From: an uncultured Lachnospiraceae bacterium
GTDB taxonomy: Bacteria > Bacillota > Clostridia > Lachnospirales > Lachnospiraceae
Direction: 5' to 3'
Length of the DNA stretch: 45,319 nt
Assembly (NCBI GenBank): GCA_910588285.1
Contig: CAJUQB010000037.1
Location: 1 to 45,319, forward strand
The notes under the pieces are model-generated. The model searched no databases. It worked only from the letters and a program-made list of their open reading frames with translations, and had not been told where the DNA came from. The translations under genes were made by a program, and so were the position numbers. Positions 31,530 through 39,433 of the stretch are shown piece by piece. Positions within the stretch are counted from its first letter, which is position 1; each line of letters begins with the position of its first letter.

Positions 31530-32909
31530 ATGGCAAATACTGATTTTTCAAAGGGGCCGGTATGGCGGTGTATTGTAGCCCAGTCTATCCCCCTGATCCT
31601 GGCCCAGCTGGTGCAGCTTCTATATAATGTGGTGGATCGGGTGTATATCGGCCACCTGCCGGGGGAGGACACCCTGGCCCTGACCGGGGTGGGGCTGGCA
31701 TTTCCCCTGACAACCCTGATCGCGGCCTTTACCTGTCTGTATTCCACCGGCGGGACGCCGCTGTTTTCCATTGCAAGAGGGAGGCAGGATGAGGAGCGGG
31801 CAGAGCGGATCCTGGGCAATGTATGCGGGCTGCTGGCAGTGACCTCCCTGGTGCTGCTGGTATTCTGCTACCTGCTGCGGCGGCCCATCCTGTACCTGTT
31901 TGGGGCCAGTGACGCTTCCTATGGATATGCGGATACATATCTTCGCATATACCTGCTGGGAACGCCCTTTACCATGGTGGCCACAGGCCTCAACGGCTTT
32001 ATCAGCGCCCAGGGCTTCCCCAGGATGGGGATGTGTACCACGCTGATTGGCGCAGCGCTGAATCTGATCCTGGATCCTGTGTTTATTTTTGTACTGCACA
32101 TGGGGGTGGCGGGGGCTGCCCTTGCCACGGTATTGAGCCAGGTGGTGTCCGCGGCCTGGGCGGTTTGGTTTTTGATTGGAAAGCGGGCCATCCTGCGGAT
32201 CAAAGGGAAATTCCTGCGGATCGAGTGGAAGCTGACCAGGGAGATTATAAGCCTTGGGGTTTCCGGCTTTATCATGCAGGCCACCAACTGCCTGGTGCAG
32301 GTGGTGTGCAATGCCACCCTGAAGGAATATGGCGGCGATCTGTATGTGGGAATTATGACCGTGATCAATTCGGTGCGGGAGATATTGTCCCTTCCGGTGG
32401 GCGGGCTTACCAGCGGCTCCCAGCCGGTTCTGGGCTATAATTACGGGGCCAGACAGTATGGGAGAGTGCGGCAGGGAATTCGGTTTACGGCCCTTATGGG
32501 GATTGCATATACCACGCTGGCCTGGCTGGTGGTATTCGTAAGCCCCGGGTTTTTTATGGCAATGTTTACCAATGACGGGGAGATGATCCGCCAGGGGATT
32601 GGCGCGCTGCGGCTGTATTTTTTTGGATTTTTCTGTATGTCCTTTCAGTTTGCCGGCCAGTCAGCCTTTACGGCTCTGGGCTATTCCAGGCATGCAGTAT
32701 TTTTCTCGCTGCTGCGGAAGGCTGTGATTGTGGCGCCCCTGACCCTGCTGCTCCCCCGCCTGGGATTTGGGGTGGACGGAGTATTTCTGGCAGAGCCTGT
32801 TTCCAATGCCATCGGCGGGCTGGCCTGCTTCCTTACCATGTATGCAGTGGTATACCGGGGGCTGAAACGAGAGGAGAATAAAAGAGGGGAGAATAAAAGA
32901 GGGGCATAG
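31530..32909 (+). CDS. MATE family efflux transporter
   Basis: A second MATE exporter, 459 aa, only distantly similar to the one at 29381. It has 12 hydrophobic segments. Key stretches are IPLILAQLVQLLYNVVDRVY, GLNGFISAQGFPRMGM in the first half, and GGLTSGSQPVLGYNYGARQY at the start of the second. GGAG lies 8-9 nt before the ATG. The C terminus ends in a duplicated REENKRGENKRGA tail created by a 15-bp tandem repeat. The thioesterase gene follows after 15 nt. Confidence 0.92.
   Translation: MANTDFSKGPVWRCIVAQSIPLILAQLVQLLYNVVDRVYIGHLPGEDTLALTGVGLAFPLTTLIAAFTCLYSTGGTPLFSIARGRQDEERAERILGNVCGLLAVTSLVLLVFCYLLRRPILYLFGASDASYGYADTYLRIYLLGTPFTMVATGLNGFISAQGFPRMGMCTTLIGAALNLILDPVFIFVLHMGVAGAALATVLSQVVSAAWAVWFLIGKRAILRIKGKFLRIEWKLTREIISLGVSGFIMQATNCLVQVVCNATLKEYGGDLYVGIMTVINSVREILSLPVGGLTSGSQPVLGYNYGARQYGRVRQGIRFTALMGIAYTTLAWLVVFVSPGFFMAMFTNDGEMIRQGIGALRLYFFGFFCMSFQFAGQSAFTALGYSRHAVFFSLLRKAVIVAPLTLLLPRLGFGVDGVFLAEPVSNAIGGLACFLTMYAVVYRGLKREENKRGENKRGA
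32873..32902 (+). repeat. 15-bp tandem duplication at the end of the MATE gene
   Basis: GGAGAATAAAAGAGG occurs twice in a row, and a partial third GGAGAATA (at about 32913) forms the ribosome binding site of the thioesterase gene. Confidence 0.85.
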
Positions 32910-32924
32910 AAGAGGAGAATAGAG

Positions 32925-33338
32925 ATGGAATATCAAAAGCTGATTGATTACCGGAATGGCATTCCGGGTTTTACAAAAGAAATGGGCATGGTTGTCACAG
33001 CGGTGGCGGAAGGGTATGCACAGGTGGAGATGGAGCTCGACGCGCGCTCCCATAACCCCATTGGCTCCACCCATGGAGGCGTGATCTTTGCGATCGCAGA
33101 TACGGCCGGAGGTGTGGCTGCCACCAGCCGGGGCAGCTGCGTGACGACCGTGGAGGGAAGCATCAATTACCTGAATGCAGCTATGCAGGGGACCAAAAAG
33201 CTGATTGCTGCCACCAGGGAGCTGAAGGCCGGGAAAAATATCCTGGTTTATGATGTGACAGTGTCAGATGAGACAGGACGGGTGATTGCAGAGGCTCGAA
33301 TGAGCTATTTCAGCCTTCATAAACCCCTGGAATTATGA
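32925..33338 (+). CDS. PaaI-type hotdog-fold thioesterase
   Basis: A 137-aa acyl-CoA thioesterase-like protein. The hotdog signature HNPIGSTHGGVIFAIADTAG contains the Asn, the HGG loop and the catalytic acidic residue typical of PaaI/YdiI-type enzymes. The C-terminal strand NILVYDVTVSDETGRVIAEA is also standard. The substrate is unknown. AGGAGAAT precedes the ATG, and it is probably cotranscribed with the MATE gene 15 nt upstream. It precedes purA, which has its own promoter. Confidence 0.9.
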   Translation: MEYQKLIDYRNGIPGFTKEMGMVVTAVAEGYAQVEMELDARSHNPIGSTHGGVIFAIADTAGGVAATSRGSCVTTVEGSINYLNAAMQGTKKLIAATRELKAGKNILVYDVTVSDETGRVIAEARMSYFSLHKPLEL

Positions 33339-33349
33339 TACGCTAATAC

Positions 33350-33378
33350 TTTACTTCCGAAAAGGTTTTGTGTATAAT
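33350..33378 (+). promoter_or_regulatory. purA promoter
   Basis: TTTACT, 17 nt, TATAAT. The roughly 90-nt leader contains a small hairpin (CCGGAA / TTCCGG around 33420-33445) but no purine-riboswitch core that I can see. Confidence 0.7.
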
Positions 33379-33476
33379 AGGAAGGCAGGCAAATTTGGAC
33401 CTGTGAACAAAGAGTGATTCCGGAAGCGCCGTACTATGGTTCCGGGACAGGAGCGCGGAAAGAAGGAGACATGAAT

Positions 33477-34751
33477 ATGGTAAAAGCAGTTGTTGGAGCA
33501 AACTGGGGAGACGAAGGAAAAGGCAAGATCACAGACATGCTGGCCAAGGAAGCCGATATTATCGTGCGGTTCCAGGGTGGAGCCAATGCAGGGCATACCA
33601 TTGTAAACGATTATGGGAAGTTCGCATTACACACACTGCCCTCCGGCGTATTTTACGGCCATACCACCAGCATTATCGGCAATGGGGTGGCATTAAACAT
33701 CCCGGTGCTGTTTCGGGAGATTCAGTCGATTGTGGAGCGTGGGGTGCCCAAGCCGAAGATACTTGTATCAGACCGGGCCCAGATGGTGATGTCCTACCAT
33801 ATCAGGTTCGACGAATACGAGGAGGAGCGCCTGGCAGGGAAGTCCTTTGGCTCTACCAAGTCCGGGATTGCGCCCTTCTATTCCGATAAATACGCAAAGG
33901 TCGGCTTTCAGGTCAGCGAGCTGTTTGACGAGGAGCTGCTGGCAGAGAAGGTCGTCAGGATCTGTGACCAGAAAAATGTTCTGCTCAAGCATTTGTACCA
34001 CAAGCCGCCCATTCAGCCGGAGGAGCTGTTGGAGGAGCTTCATGCATACCGGGATATGGTAGTGCCCTATGTGTGCGATACCTCGGCATATCTCTATGAG
34101 GCCATTAAGGCGGGGAAGAATATTTTGCTGGAGGGGCAGCTGGGCTCCCTGAAGGACCCGGATCATGGAATCTATCCCATGGTGACCTCCTCCTCCACGC
34201 TGGCCGCCTACGGGGCCATTGGGGCCGGGATCCCGCCTTACGAGATCCGGAAGGTCATCACGGTCTGCAAGGCGTATTCCTCAGCAGTGGGCGCAGGGGC
34301 CTTTGTCAGTGAGCTGTTCGGCGATGAGGCAGAGGAGCTGCGGCGCAGAGGCGGCGATGGCGGGGAGTATGGCGCCACCACCGGACGCCCCAGGAGAGTG
34401 GGCTGGTTCGACTGCGTGGCCAGCAGATACGGCTGCCGGATCCAGGGCACCACGGACGTGGCCTTTACGGTGCTGGATGTGCTGGGATATCTGGATGAGA
34501 TTCCGGTATGCGTGGGCTATGAAATTGACGGAGAGATCACCACGGAATTCCCCACCACGGCGAAGCTGGAGAAGGCAAAGCCCGTGCTGGAGACGCTGCC
34601 GGGCTGGAAATGCGATATCCGGGGGATCCGCAATTATCAGGAGCTGCCGGAAAACTGCCGCAGGTACATTGAATTTGTGGAGGAGCGGCTGGGCTTTCCT
34701 ATTACAATGGTTTCCAATGGGCCCGGGAGAGAGGACATTATTTATCGCTGA
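33477..34751 (+). CDS. purA: Adenylosuccinate synthetase
   Basis: Joins aspartate to IMP using GTP, the first step from IMP to AMP. The N-terminal P-loop-like NWGDEGKGK contains the catalytic Asp12, and His40 is in GGANAGHTIV. ILLEGQLGSLKDPDHGIYP corresponds to the usual EGAQG..LD..GTYP region but in a variant form, and TTGRPRRVGWFD is present. The length of 424 aa is typical. ATG 33477 (8 nt after AAGGAG) is favoured over ATG 33471 (2 nt after it). A terminator follows the stop. Confidence 0.95.
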   Translation: MVKAVVGANWGDEGKGKITDMLAKEADIIVRFQGGANAGHTIVNDYGKFALHTLPSGVFYGHTTSIIGNGVALNIPVLFREIQSIVERGVPKPKILVSDRAQMVMSYHIRFDEYEEERLAGKSFGSTKSGIAPFYSDKYAKVGFQVSELFDEELLAEKVVRICDQKNVLLKHLYHKPPIQPEELLEELHAYRDMVVPYVCDTSAYLYEAIKAGKNILLEGQLGSLKDPDHGIYPMVTSSSTLAAYGAIGAGIPPYEIRKVITVCKAYSSAVGAGAFVSELFGDEAEELRRRGGDGGEYGATTGRPRRVGWFDCVASRYGCRIQGTTDVAFTVLDVLGYLDEIPVCVGYEIDGEITTEFPTTAKLEKAKPVLETLPGWKCDIRGIRNYQELPENCRRYIEFVEERLGFPITMVSNGPGREDIIYR

Positions 34752-34760
34752 GAGGATTTG

Positions 34761-34789
34761 GGCTGTCCCAGGCTGTGGGGCAGCCTTTT
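34761..34789 (+). terminator. purA terminator
   Basis: GGCTGTCCC / GGGGCAGCC stem (9 bp, one G-T pair) with a 7-nt loop and TTTT. Confidence 0.75.
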
Positions 34790-34891
34790 GTACTGTGCCG
34801 TCAGAGACAGCAAAACATCGTTGTATTAATTTTGAAGCAGTAGGTGCCTGAATTATGAATGCAATGATGTACTGAGAATAAGGAGGTAAGA

Positions 34892-35494
34892 ATGATACGG
34901 AATATAATTTTTGATGTGGGCAGGGTTTTGGTGGACTTCAGATGGAGGGAAACCATGGAGGATCACGGGATTACAGGGGAGCGGCTGGACCGTTTGCGCC
35001 GGGCTACCCTGGGCAGTCCCATGTGGAATGAGCTTGACCGCAGCAGTCTTTCTGATCCGGAGATTTTGGAGGGATTTATCCAAAATGACCCGGAGATTGA
35101 GGGGGATATCCGGTTGATGTGGCAGCATAACCGGGAGATGATCCGCTGCTATGATTACAGCCATGATTGGATCAGAAGCCTGAAGAAAAAGGGCTATAGC
35201 TGTTATATTCTGTCCAACTATGCACGCTACACCTATGGGCAGACCAGGGAGGAGCTGTCCTTTGAGGAGCTGATGGACGGCAGTATTTTCTCCTGGCAGG
35301 TGCAGCAGGTGAAGCCGGAGCCGGCCATCTTTGAGACGCTGCTGGAGCGGTTTTCCCTGAAGCCGGAGGAGTGCGTGTTCCTGGACGATACCAGGGCCAA
35401 TGTGGAGGCAGCCAGGGCCCTTGGGATACGGGGGATTGTGTTTGAAAGCTACGGGCAGGCACGGGAGGAGCTGAAAAGGCTGGGGGTGGAGTGA
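34892..35494 (+). CDS. HAD-superfamily hydrolase (subfamily IA)
   Basis: A 200-aa phosphatase-like protein. Motif I is FDVGRVLVDF with nucleophile Asp8; the usual second Asp is Gly, as in YihX-like sugar-phosphate phosphatases and haloacid-dehalogenase-like members. Motif II is CYILSNYA, motif III is the Lys of VKPEPAIF, and motif IV is VFLDDTRAN. The substrate is unknown. AAGGAGG is 5 nt from the ATG. Its last 46 bp overlap the 3' end of the convergent helicase gene. Confidence 0.9.
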   Translation: MIRNIIFDVGRVLVDFRWRETMEDHGITGERLDRLRRATLGSPMWNELDRSSLSDPEILEGFIQNDPEIEGDIRLMWQHNREMIRCYDYSHDWIRSLKKKGYSCYILSNYARYTYGQTREELSFEELMDGSIFSWQVQQVKPEPAIFETLLERFSLKPEECVFLDDTRANVEAARALGIRGIVFESYGQAREELKRLGVE

Positions 35495-37080
35495 CGATAT
35501 TTTGCCATCTGCTCCATGCAGATCCAGTAATTTCGCTCTCTTCCCTCCAGGGCGGCTGCGGCATTGGCCCGGCATTCCTCCTCCGGGAGCAGCCAGTCTT
35601 CCCGAAGGTATCCTCGTTCTAAACATTTCAAAGCTTCCAGATAAATATCCTCCGGGAGGCTTTGGGCCTTGACCTGTTCCAGAAATGCTTCCGCGGCTTT
35701 TTCATAGGCAGGAAAATAAAAACGGCTGTCAGCTTCCTCAAAGCTTAAGTTATGTACCTGGAAGGCTTCCAGCCCCTTGGGAAAATAGGCACGCTCCTCC
35801 CTGGAATCCGACACAAACAGATAGTACAAACAGGCCAGCCGTTTGCCGTCAGATTTGCGCAGGAGCCGGCCCAGCCGCTGAAGGCGCTGCCGCTCCAGGG
35901 AGGTGCCGGATAAAATGATGCCCACGGCAGCTTCCGGTACGTTGAGGCCCTCGTCCAGGGCCCGGCATGTCAGAAGGATTCGCAGGCTGCCCTCCCGGAA
36001 GCGCTCCAGGGCATTTTGGTTGGCCTGGGCGCCCATTTTCGAGTGGTAGCGGCCCACCCTGGAAGGGTAGCTCTGGCTGAGGATATGAAATAAACTCTCG
36101 ATCTGGGGAATGCTCTCCCCGAAGACCAGAACCTGCTTGCCGGGATCCAGAGACTTCAGCAGCCGGCTGACGCAGGCAGTGCGCGCGCCGGCCATGGATA
36201 CCTGCCGCTTCCGTCTGTAGGACAGGTGGAGATAGGCTCTGGCCAGACGCTGTATTTTTCCGGAACCGTTTTTGGCCAGTTCAGTCAGCTGGATAAAAAA
36301 GGAGCTGCCCTCACAGGACCGAAGGCCTGGGAGAAGATGCAGAATCTCGGCGCGGGTATGGAGCAGCTGATCGGAGAGCGCCTGGTATTCTTCAAGCTCA
36401 TCGGGCTGAAAGGAGACGGCGATCTGCCAGATGGCAAACTGACAGATGGTGCCCCGCTTCAGCGCACGCTCCAGGCCGTAATGGTAGATTTCCTTTCCCA
36501 GGGCGGGAACCAGAACCTGCTCATAGCCAGGGCCCCTGGCAGTGGCAGAAAGTCCCAGGGAGCAGTAGCGGCCCGGGAGCTTTTTTCCCTTTTCCGGCTC
36601 CCAATAATATGGAAGAAATTCAAAAATTTTCTGATTTTCACCGCTGGTATAATTGTGGCATTCGTCTGCAATCAAAAGGACCGTATAGCCCTCCCGAAGC
36701 TCCCAAAGGATCTGGCGCGCCAGCCGGTATCTGGCGGAATTGATCACATAGAGCATGTAATCTGCCTCCGAAGGGGAGGTGCGTCCTCCGCCGCAGATAC
36801 CGATTCCGGGCTGCCCGGCTTTGCCGGAGCGGCAGGAGGTCTTCAGGGCCGCCAGGGCCTGCTTCCATTGGGGCAGCAGTGATTTTTTGGGCACAACAAC
36901 CTTCACCCGGAGACGGTCTGTAATCTGTGCCAGCCGAAGGATCCCGGCCAGGGCCAGCCGTGTCTTGCCGGCTCCGGTGACTGCATTGACGATGCCGCGG
37001 TATTCATTTTGTTCCCACAGTGTTAAGCATTCTTGCTGCCAGGGATATAATTCTGGTGTCATTGGAAGCCTCTTTTCCAT
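35449..37080 (-). CDS. SF2 DEAD/DEAH-box helicase (XPB/type III restriction-like)
   Basis: A 543-aa two-lobe ATP-dependent helicase. Motif I is AVTGAGKT (33-40), Ia is VVVPKKSLLPQWK, II is LIADECHNY, and III is LGLSATARGPG. Lobe 2 has the motif IV region KQVLVFGESIPQ, ILLTCRALDEGLNVPEA (motif V) and QRLQRLGRLLRKSDGK (motif VI). The C-terminal roughly 100 residues are unassigned. The first ATG (37080) has no ribosome binding site; ATG 37062 with AAGAGG 6 nt before it is the alternative start. It is divergent from the ATPase operon at 37414, and helicases of this type accompany BrxC/D-like ATPases in several defence systems. Confidence 0.88.
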   Translation of the reverse strand: MEKRLPMTPELYPWQQECLTLWEQNEYRGIVNAVTGAGKTRLALAGILRLAQITDRLRVKVVVPKKSLLPQWKQALAALKTSCRSGKAGQPGIGICGGGRTSPSEADYMLYVINSARYRLARQILWELREGYTVLLIADECHNYTSGENQKIFEFLPYYWEPEKGKKLPGRYCSLGLSATARGPGYEQVLVPALGKEIYHYGLERALKRGTICQFAIWQIAVSFQPDELEEYQALSDQLLHTRAEILHLLPGLRSCEGSSFFIQLTELAKNGSGKIQRLARAYLHLSYRRKRQVSMAGARTACVSRLLKSLDPGKQVLVFGESIPQIESLFHILSQSYPSRVGRYHSKMGAQANQNALERFREGSLRILLTCRALDEGLNVPEAAVGIILSGTSLERQRLQRLGRLLRKSDGKRLACLYYLFVSDSREERAYFPKGLEAFQVHNLSFEEADSRFYFPAYEKAAEAFLEQVKAQSLPEDIYLEALKCLERGYLREDWLLPEEECRANAAAALEGRERNYWICMEQMAKYRHSTPSLFSSSRACP

Positions 37081-37413
37081 GTTTTTCAGGTGTGTATGAG
37101 CCCCCGCATATTGTCGATTCCTGTTGCTATCCGAAATGATTTATGGTAGAATTTTACCAGATGCTGCCAGGGACGAATATGCAGGCATGCTCCAGTATGA
37201 CGAAGCGTTTGCCACCTGAATATAGCATACAGCCTTTACGAGTGCAAGAGATATTCTGCAGAATTAGAAATTTTCCTGTATTTCCGGAGTCATGCTCTTA
37301 CAAGATGCACTTAAGCTGTTCCAGGCTGCTTGGCGAAGGAACATTCCCGGAGAACATGATGAAGAAGACAGGGGCTATATTCCGGCAGGAGCCGGGAGGA
37401 AAGGAATTGTATT
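37081..37413. other. 333-nt divergent intergenic region
   Basis: It lies between the helicase start and the three-gene unit. It holds a plus-strand promoter (37124-37152) and a roughly 260-nt leader up to 37413. A 93-codon open frame from 37143 has no ribosome binding site and no protein-like pattern. The long leader is unexplained. Confidence 0.5.
37124..37152 (+). promoter_or_regulatory. Promoter of the ATPase operon
   Basis: TTGCTA, 17 nt, TAGAAT. It is the only good sigma-A-like pair in the divergent gap and would give a 5' leader of about 250 nt. Confidence 0.5.
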
Positions 37414-38193
37414 ATGGATTATGAGGTATTATACGGCCAGCTTCAGGAGCTGGAGAAGCAGCTGAAGGATAAGCTGGCTCAGATGCAAAAGCTTGGCAAG
37501 AGTATTGCCAAGGAGACGGAGGGCGGTGACCTGAGGGGCCTGGCCAGGGATCTTGGGGCCATGATTGAGGCGAATCAGCAGCAGGCGGCAGCGCTTCAGG
37601 AGCTGGCAGCCTGTGTGGAGGGCTTTGACACTCAGGCTTATTTTGAGAGCGGCGCCTTTGCGGGACAGATGCTGGAGTATTGCCGGGAGCTGTCTGTGGA
37701 TGTCCGGGGAGAATATCCGGTATATGAGATGTTCCCGTACCGAGTGCGGTTTGATACGGAGAACCAGGATATATACCTTGACCGCAGGAAGGTACAGTGC
37801 ATGCGCCCCAAGAGCTTTATCCAGACGGTGAAGGCCGGGCAGGAACGGCTGATGAAGGCCCCCTTCAATGCCCAGAGCTTTGTCAATGAACTGGCGGATG
37901 CCTATGACCTGGCGGTGATGAGGCAGAAGAAGGTGCCGGATGCGGATATATATCTAACCAGCCTGTACAAGTTTTTAGCCCCCATGAGCCGGTTCCGCAG
38001 GGAGTATGACCAGCAGAATTTTGCTTTTGATCTGGCCCGGCTATACACCTCCGGCCTGGAGACAGCCAAAAATGGGCGCCGTTTCCAGTTTGGCCCCAGC
38101 CGGGATGGGAAGAAGGCGCTGCGGATTCTGGATGCTGAGGGGAAGGAGCAGTTTTTGGCAACCATCCGTTTTTTCAACGGGGAGGAAGACTGA
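37414..38193 (+). CDS. Unknown coiled-coil protein of the helicase-ATPase locus
   Basis: A 259-aa cytoplasmic protein. Residues 1-70 form a charged coiled coil (YGQLQELEKQLKDKLAQMQK, KSIAKE, ANQQQAAALQELAACVEGF). Residues 85-259 are a compact alpha/beta domain with PVYEMFPYRVRFDTENQDI, DRRKVQCMRPKSFIQTVK, and a C-terminal RILDAEGKEQFLATIRFF. No known enzyme motif, TerB signature or membrane segment is visible. GGGAGGAAAGG lies about 10 nt before the ATG. It is first in the unit with the two BrxC/D-like ATPases, so it is probably a structural or nucleic-acid-facing partner of them. I do not recognise the family. Confidence 0.7.
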   Translation: MDYEVLYGQLQELEKQLKDKLAQMQKLGKSIAKETEGGDLRGLARDLGAMIEANQQQAAALQELAACVEGFDTQAYFESGAFAGQMLEYCRELSVDVRGEYPVYEMFPYRVRFDTENQDIYLDRRKVQCMRPKSFIQTVKAGQERLMKAPFNAQSFVNELADAYDLAVMRQKKVPDADIYLTSLYKFLAPMSRFRREYDQQNFAFDLARLYTSGLETAKNGRRFQFGPSRDGKKALRILDAEGKEQFLATIRFFNGEED

Positions 38194-38263
38194 CAGGAAG
38201 CCAAAACCGATGGAAGCCGTGTAGAAGACTGACAGCCCCTGGGGCTGAATGATTGGAGAAGCG

Positions 38264-39433
38264 ATGGAAAAAGAACAGGTGCCTGCAGCTGCGGGAATCC
38301 GGTTTCTGACGGATTTCTGGCAGGAAAAATACATAGAAGAATACATCCGCTGCGGTGGCAGCAAGATCAAGTTTGTTACCGGCCGCCCCGGGAGCGGGAA
38401 GTCCTTCTTCCTGAATCAGGTTTCGGCCATTGCCAGGCAGTGCGGATACCGCACGGCGGATTTTTCCGCCAGGGAGATCTGGCTCAATGATTTTAAGGAT
38501 ATTTATTTTGAGATTCTTCGTCAGTGCGATCTGATGGAATGCCTGCAAGGCTGCAGCTATAAAGTGATTGCCGGGATGGGATATGATTATCGGGAGATTC
38601 CTAAGAAGCTGACTTTTGTGGACTTTCTGTCCAGGGAAAATGCCTTTGATGCCCTGACGCGCCGGGAGATCCGCACCCAGCTGAAGGAGATTTTTTTGGA
38701 CAATCCTTTGCTGGATAATAATTTTGCCTTGGCCTGCAGTATGCTCACCGGGAGCCTTCTGGGCTATCCGATGCTGGAGGAGCAGAACAAGGCGCTGCTT
38801 TTAGGGTGGCTGGGGGGCGACCGCAGCGCGAAGCTTGTGCAGCTGCGGGCCTTAGGGCTCTCCCCCAGCCGGATCACCCGATACAATGCCAGGCATATGC
38901 TCCGCTCCCTGGCAGAGGTGGTCCACATTGGCGGGTATGCGGGGTTGTTTGTCACGGTGGACGACCTGGATATCCTCACCAGCCGTTCCAGCCTGGAGCC
39001 GCTGCATTATACGAAGATGAAACGGGAGGATACCTATGAGAGTATTCGTCAGCTCATCGACGACATTGACAGTCTCCGCCATCTCATGTTTGTCTTTGCC
39101 TTTGACCGGGCCCTGATGGATGATGAAAACTGCGGACTGAAGTCCTACCAGGCCCTGTGGATGCGGATCCAGACGGAGATCCATGGGGAACGGTTCAACC
39201 GTTTTGCCGATATTGTGGATCTGGACGCCATGGCAGCCCAGGAGTATACGCCCAAGGTTCTGGCAGAGATTTCCGAGAGCTTCTCAAGAGCCTTAAGCAG
39301 CCGGAGCGTTCAGACATTGAGCCTGGAACAGGCAGAGGCGCTGATGAAGCAGGCAGGGCTTGGAAATATCGGGATTCCACAGCTGATCTACAACACAATG
39401 ACAGGAGGTGCGGACGATGGATTGGAGCAATAA
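38264..39433 (+). CDS. BrxC/BrxD-like P-loop ATPase (first of two)
   Basis: A 389-aa ATPase of the DUF2791/BREX ATP-binding type. Walker A is VTGRPGSGKSFF (G40-S47) and Walker B is LFVTVDDLDIL (232-236). The segment before Walker B, ITRYNARHMLRSLAEVVHIG, is characteristic of this clade, as is the sensor-like LMFVFAFDRALMDD. ATG 38264 follows GGAG with 5 nt spacing and is preferred over ATG 38249, which has no site. The next ATPase starts inside its 3' end (17-bp overlap), so the two are made together. It is expected to form an AAA-like oligomer on DNA, by analogy with BREX. Confidence 0.78.
   Translation: MEKEQVPAAAGIRFLTDFWQEKYIEEYIRCGGSKIKFVTGRPGSGKSFFLNQVSAIARQCGYRTADFSAREIWLNDFKDIYFEILRQCDLMECLQGCSYKVIAGMGYDYREIPKKLTFVDFLSRENAFDALTRREIRTQLKEIFLDNPLLDNNFALACSMLTGSLLGYPMLEEQNKALLLGWLGGDRSAKLVQLRALGLSPSRITRYNARHMLRSLAEVVHIGGYAGLFVTVDDLDILTSRSSLEPLHYTKMKREDTYESIRQLIDDIDSLRHLMFVFAFDRALMDDENCGLKSYQALWMRIQTEIHGERFNRFADIVDLDAMAAQEYTPKVLAEISESFSRALSSRSVQTLSLEQAEALMKQAGLGNIGIPQLIYNTMTGGADDGLEQ

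Noticed and set aside
33379..33476. Possible purine riboswitch ahead of purA
   Set aside because: The leader has a small hairpin but not the three-way junction with the conserved loop sequences of purine aptamers.
37143..37424. A 93-codon plus-strand frame in the divergent gap
   Set aside because: No ribosome binding site, no recognisable sequence pattern, and it runs into the next gene's start out of frame.
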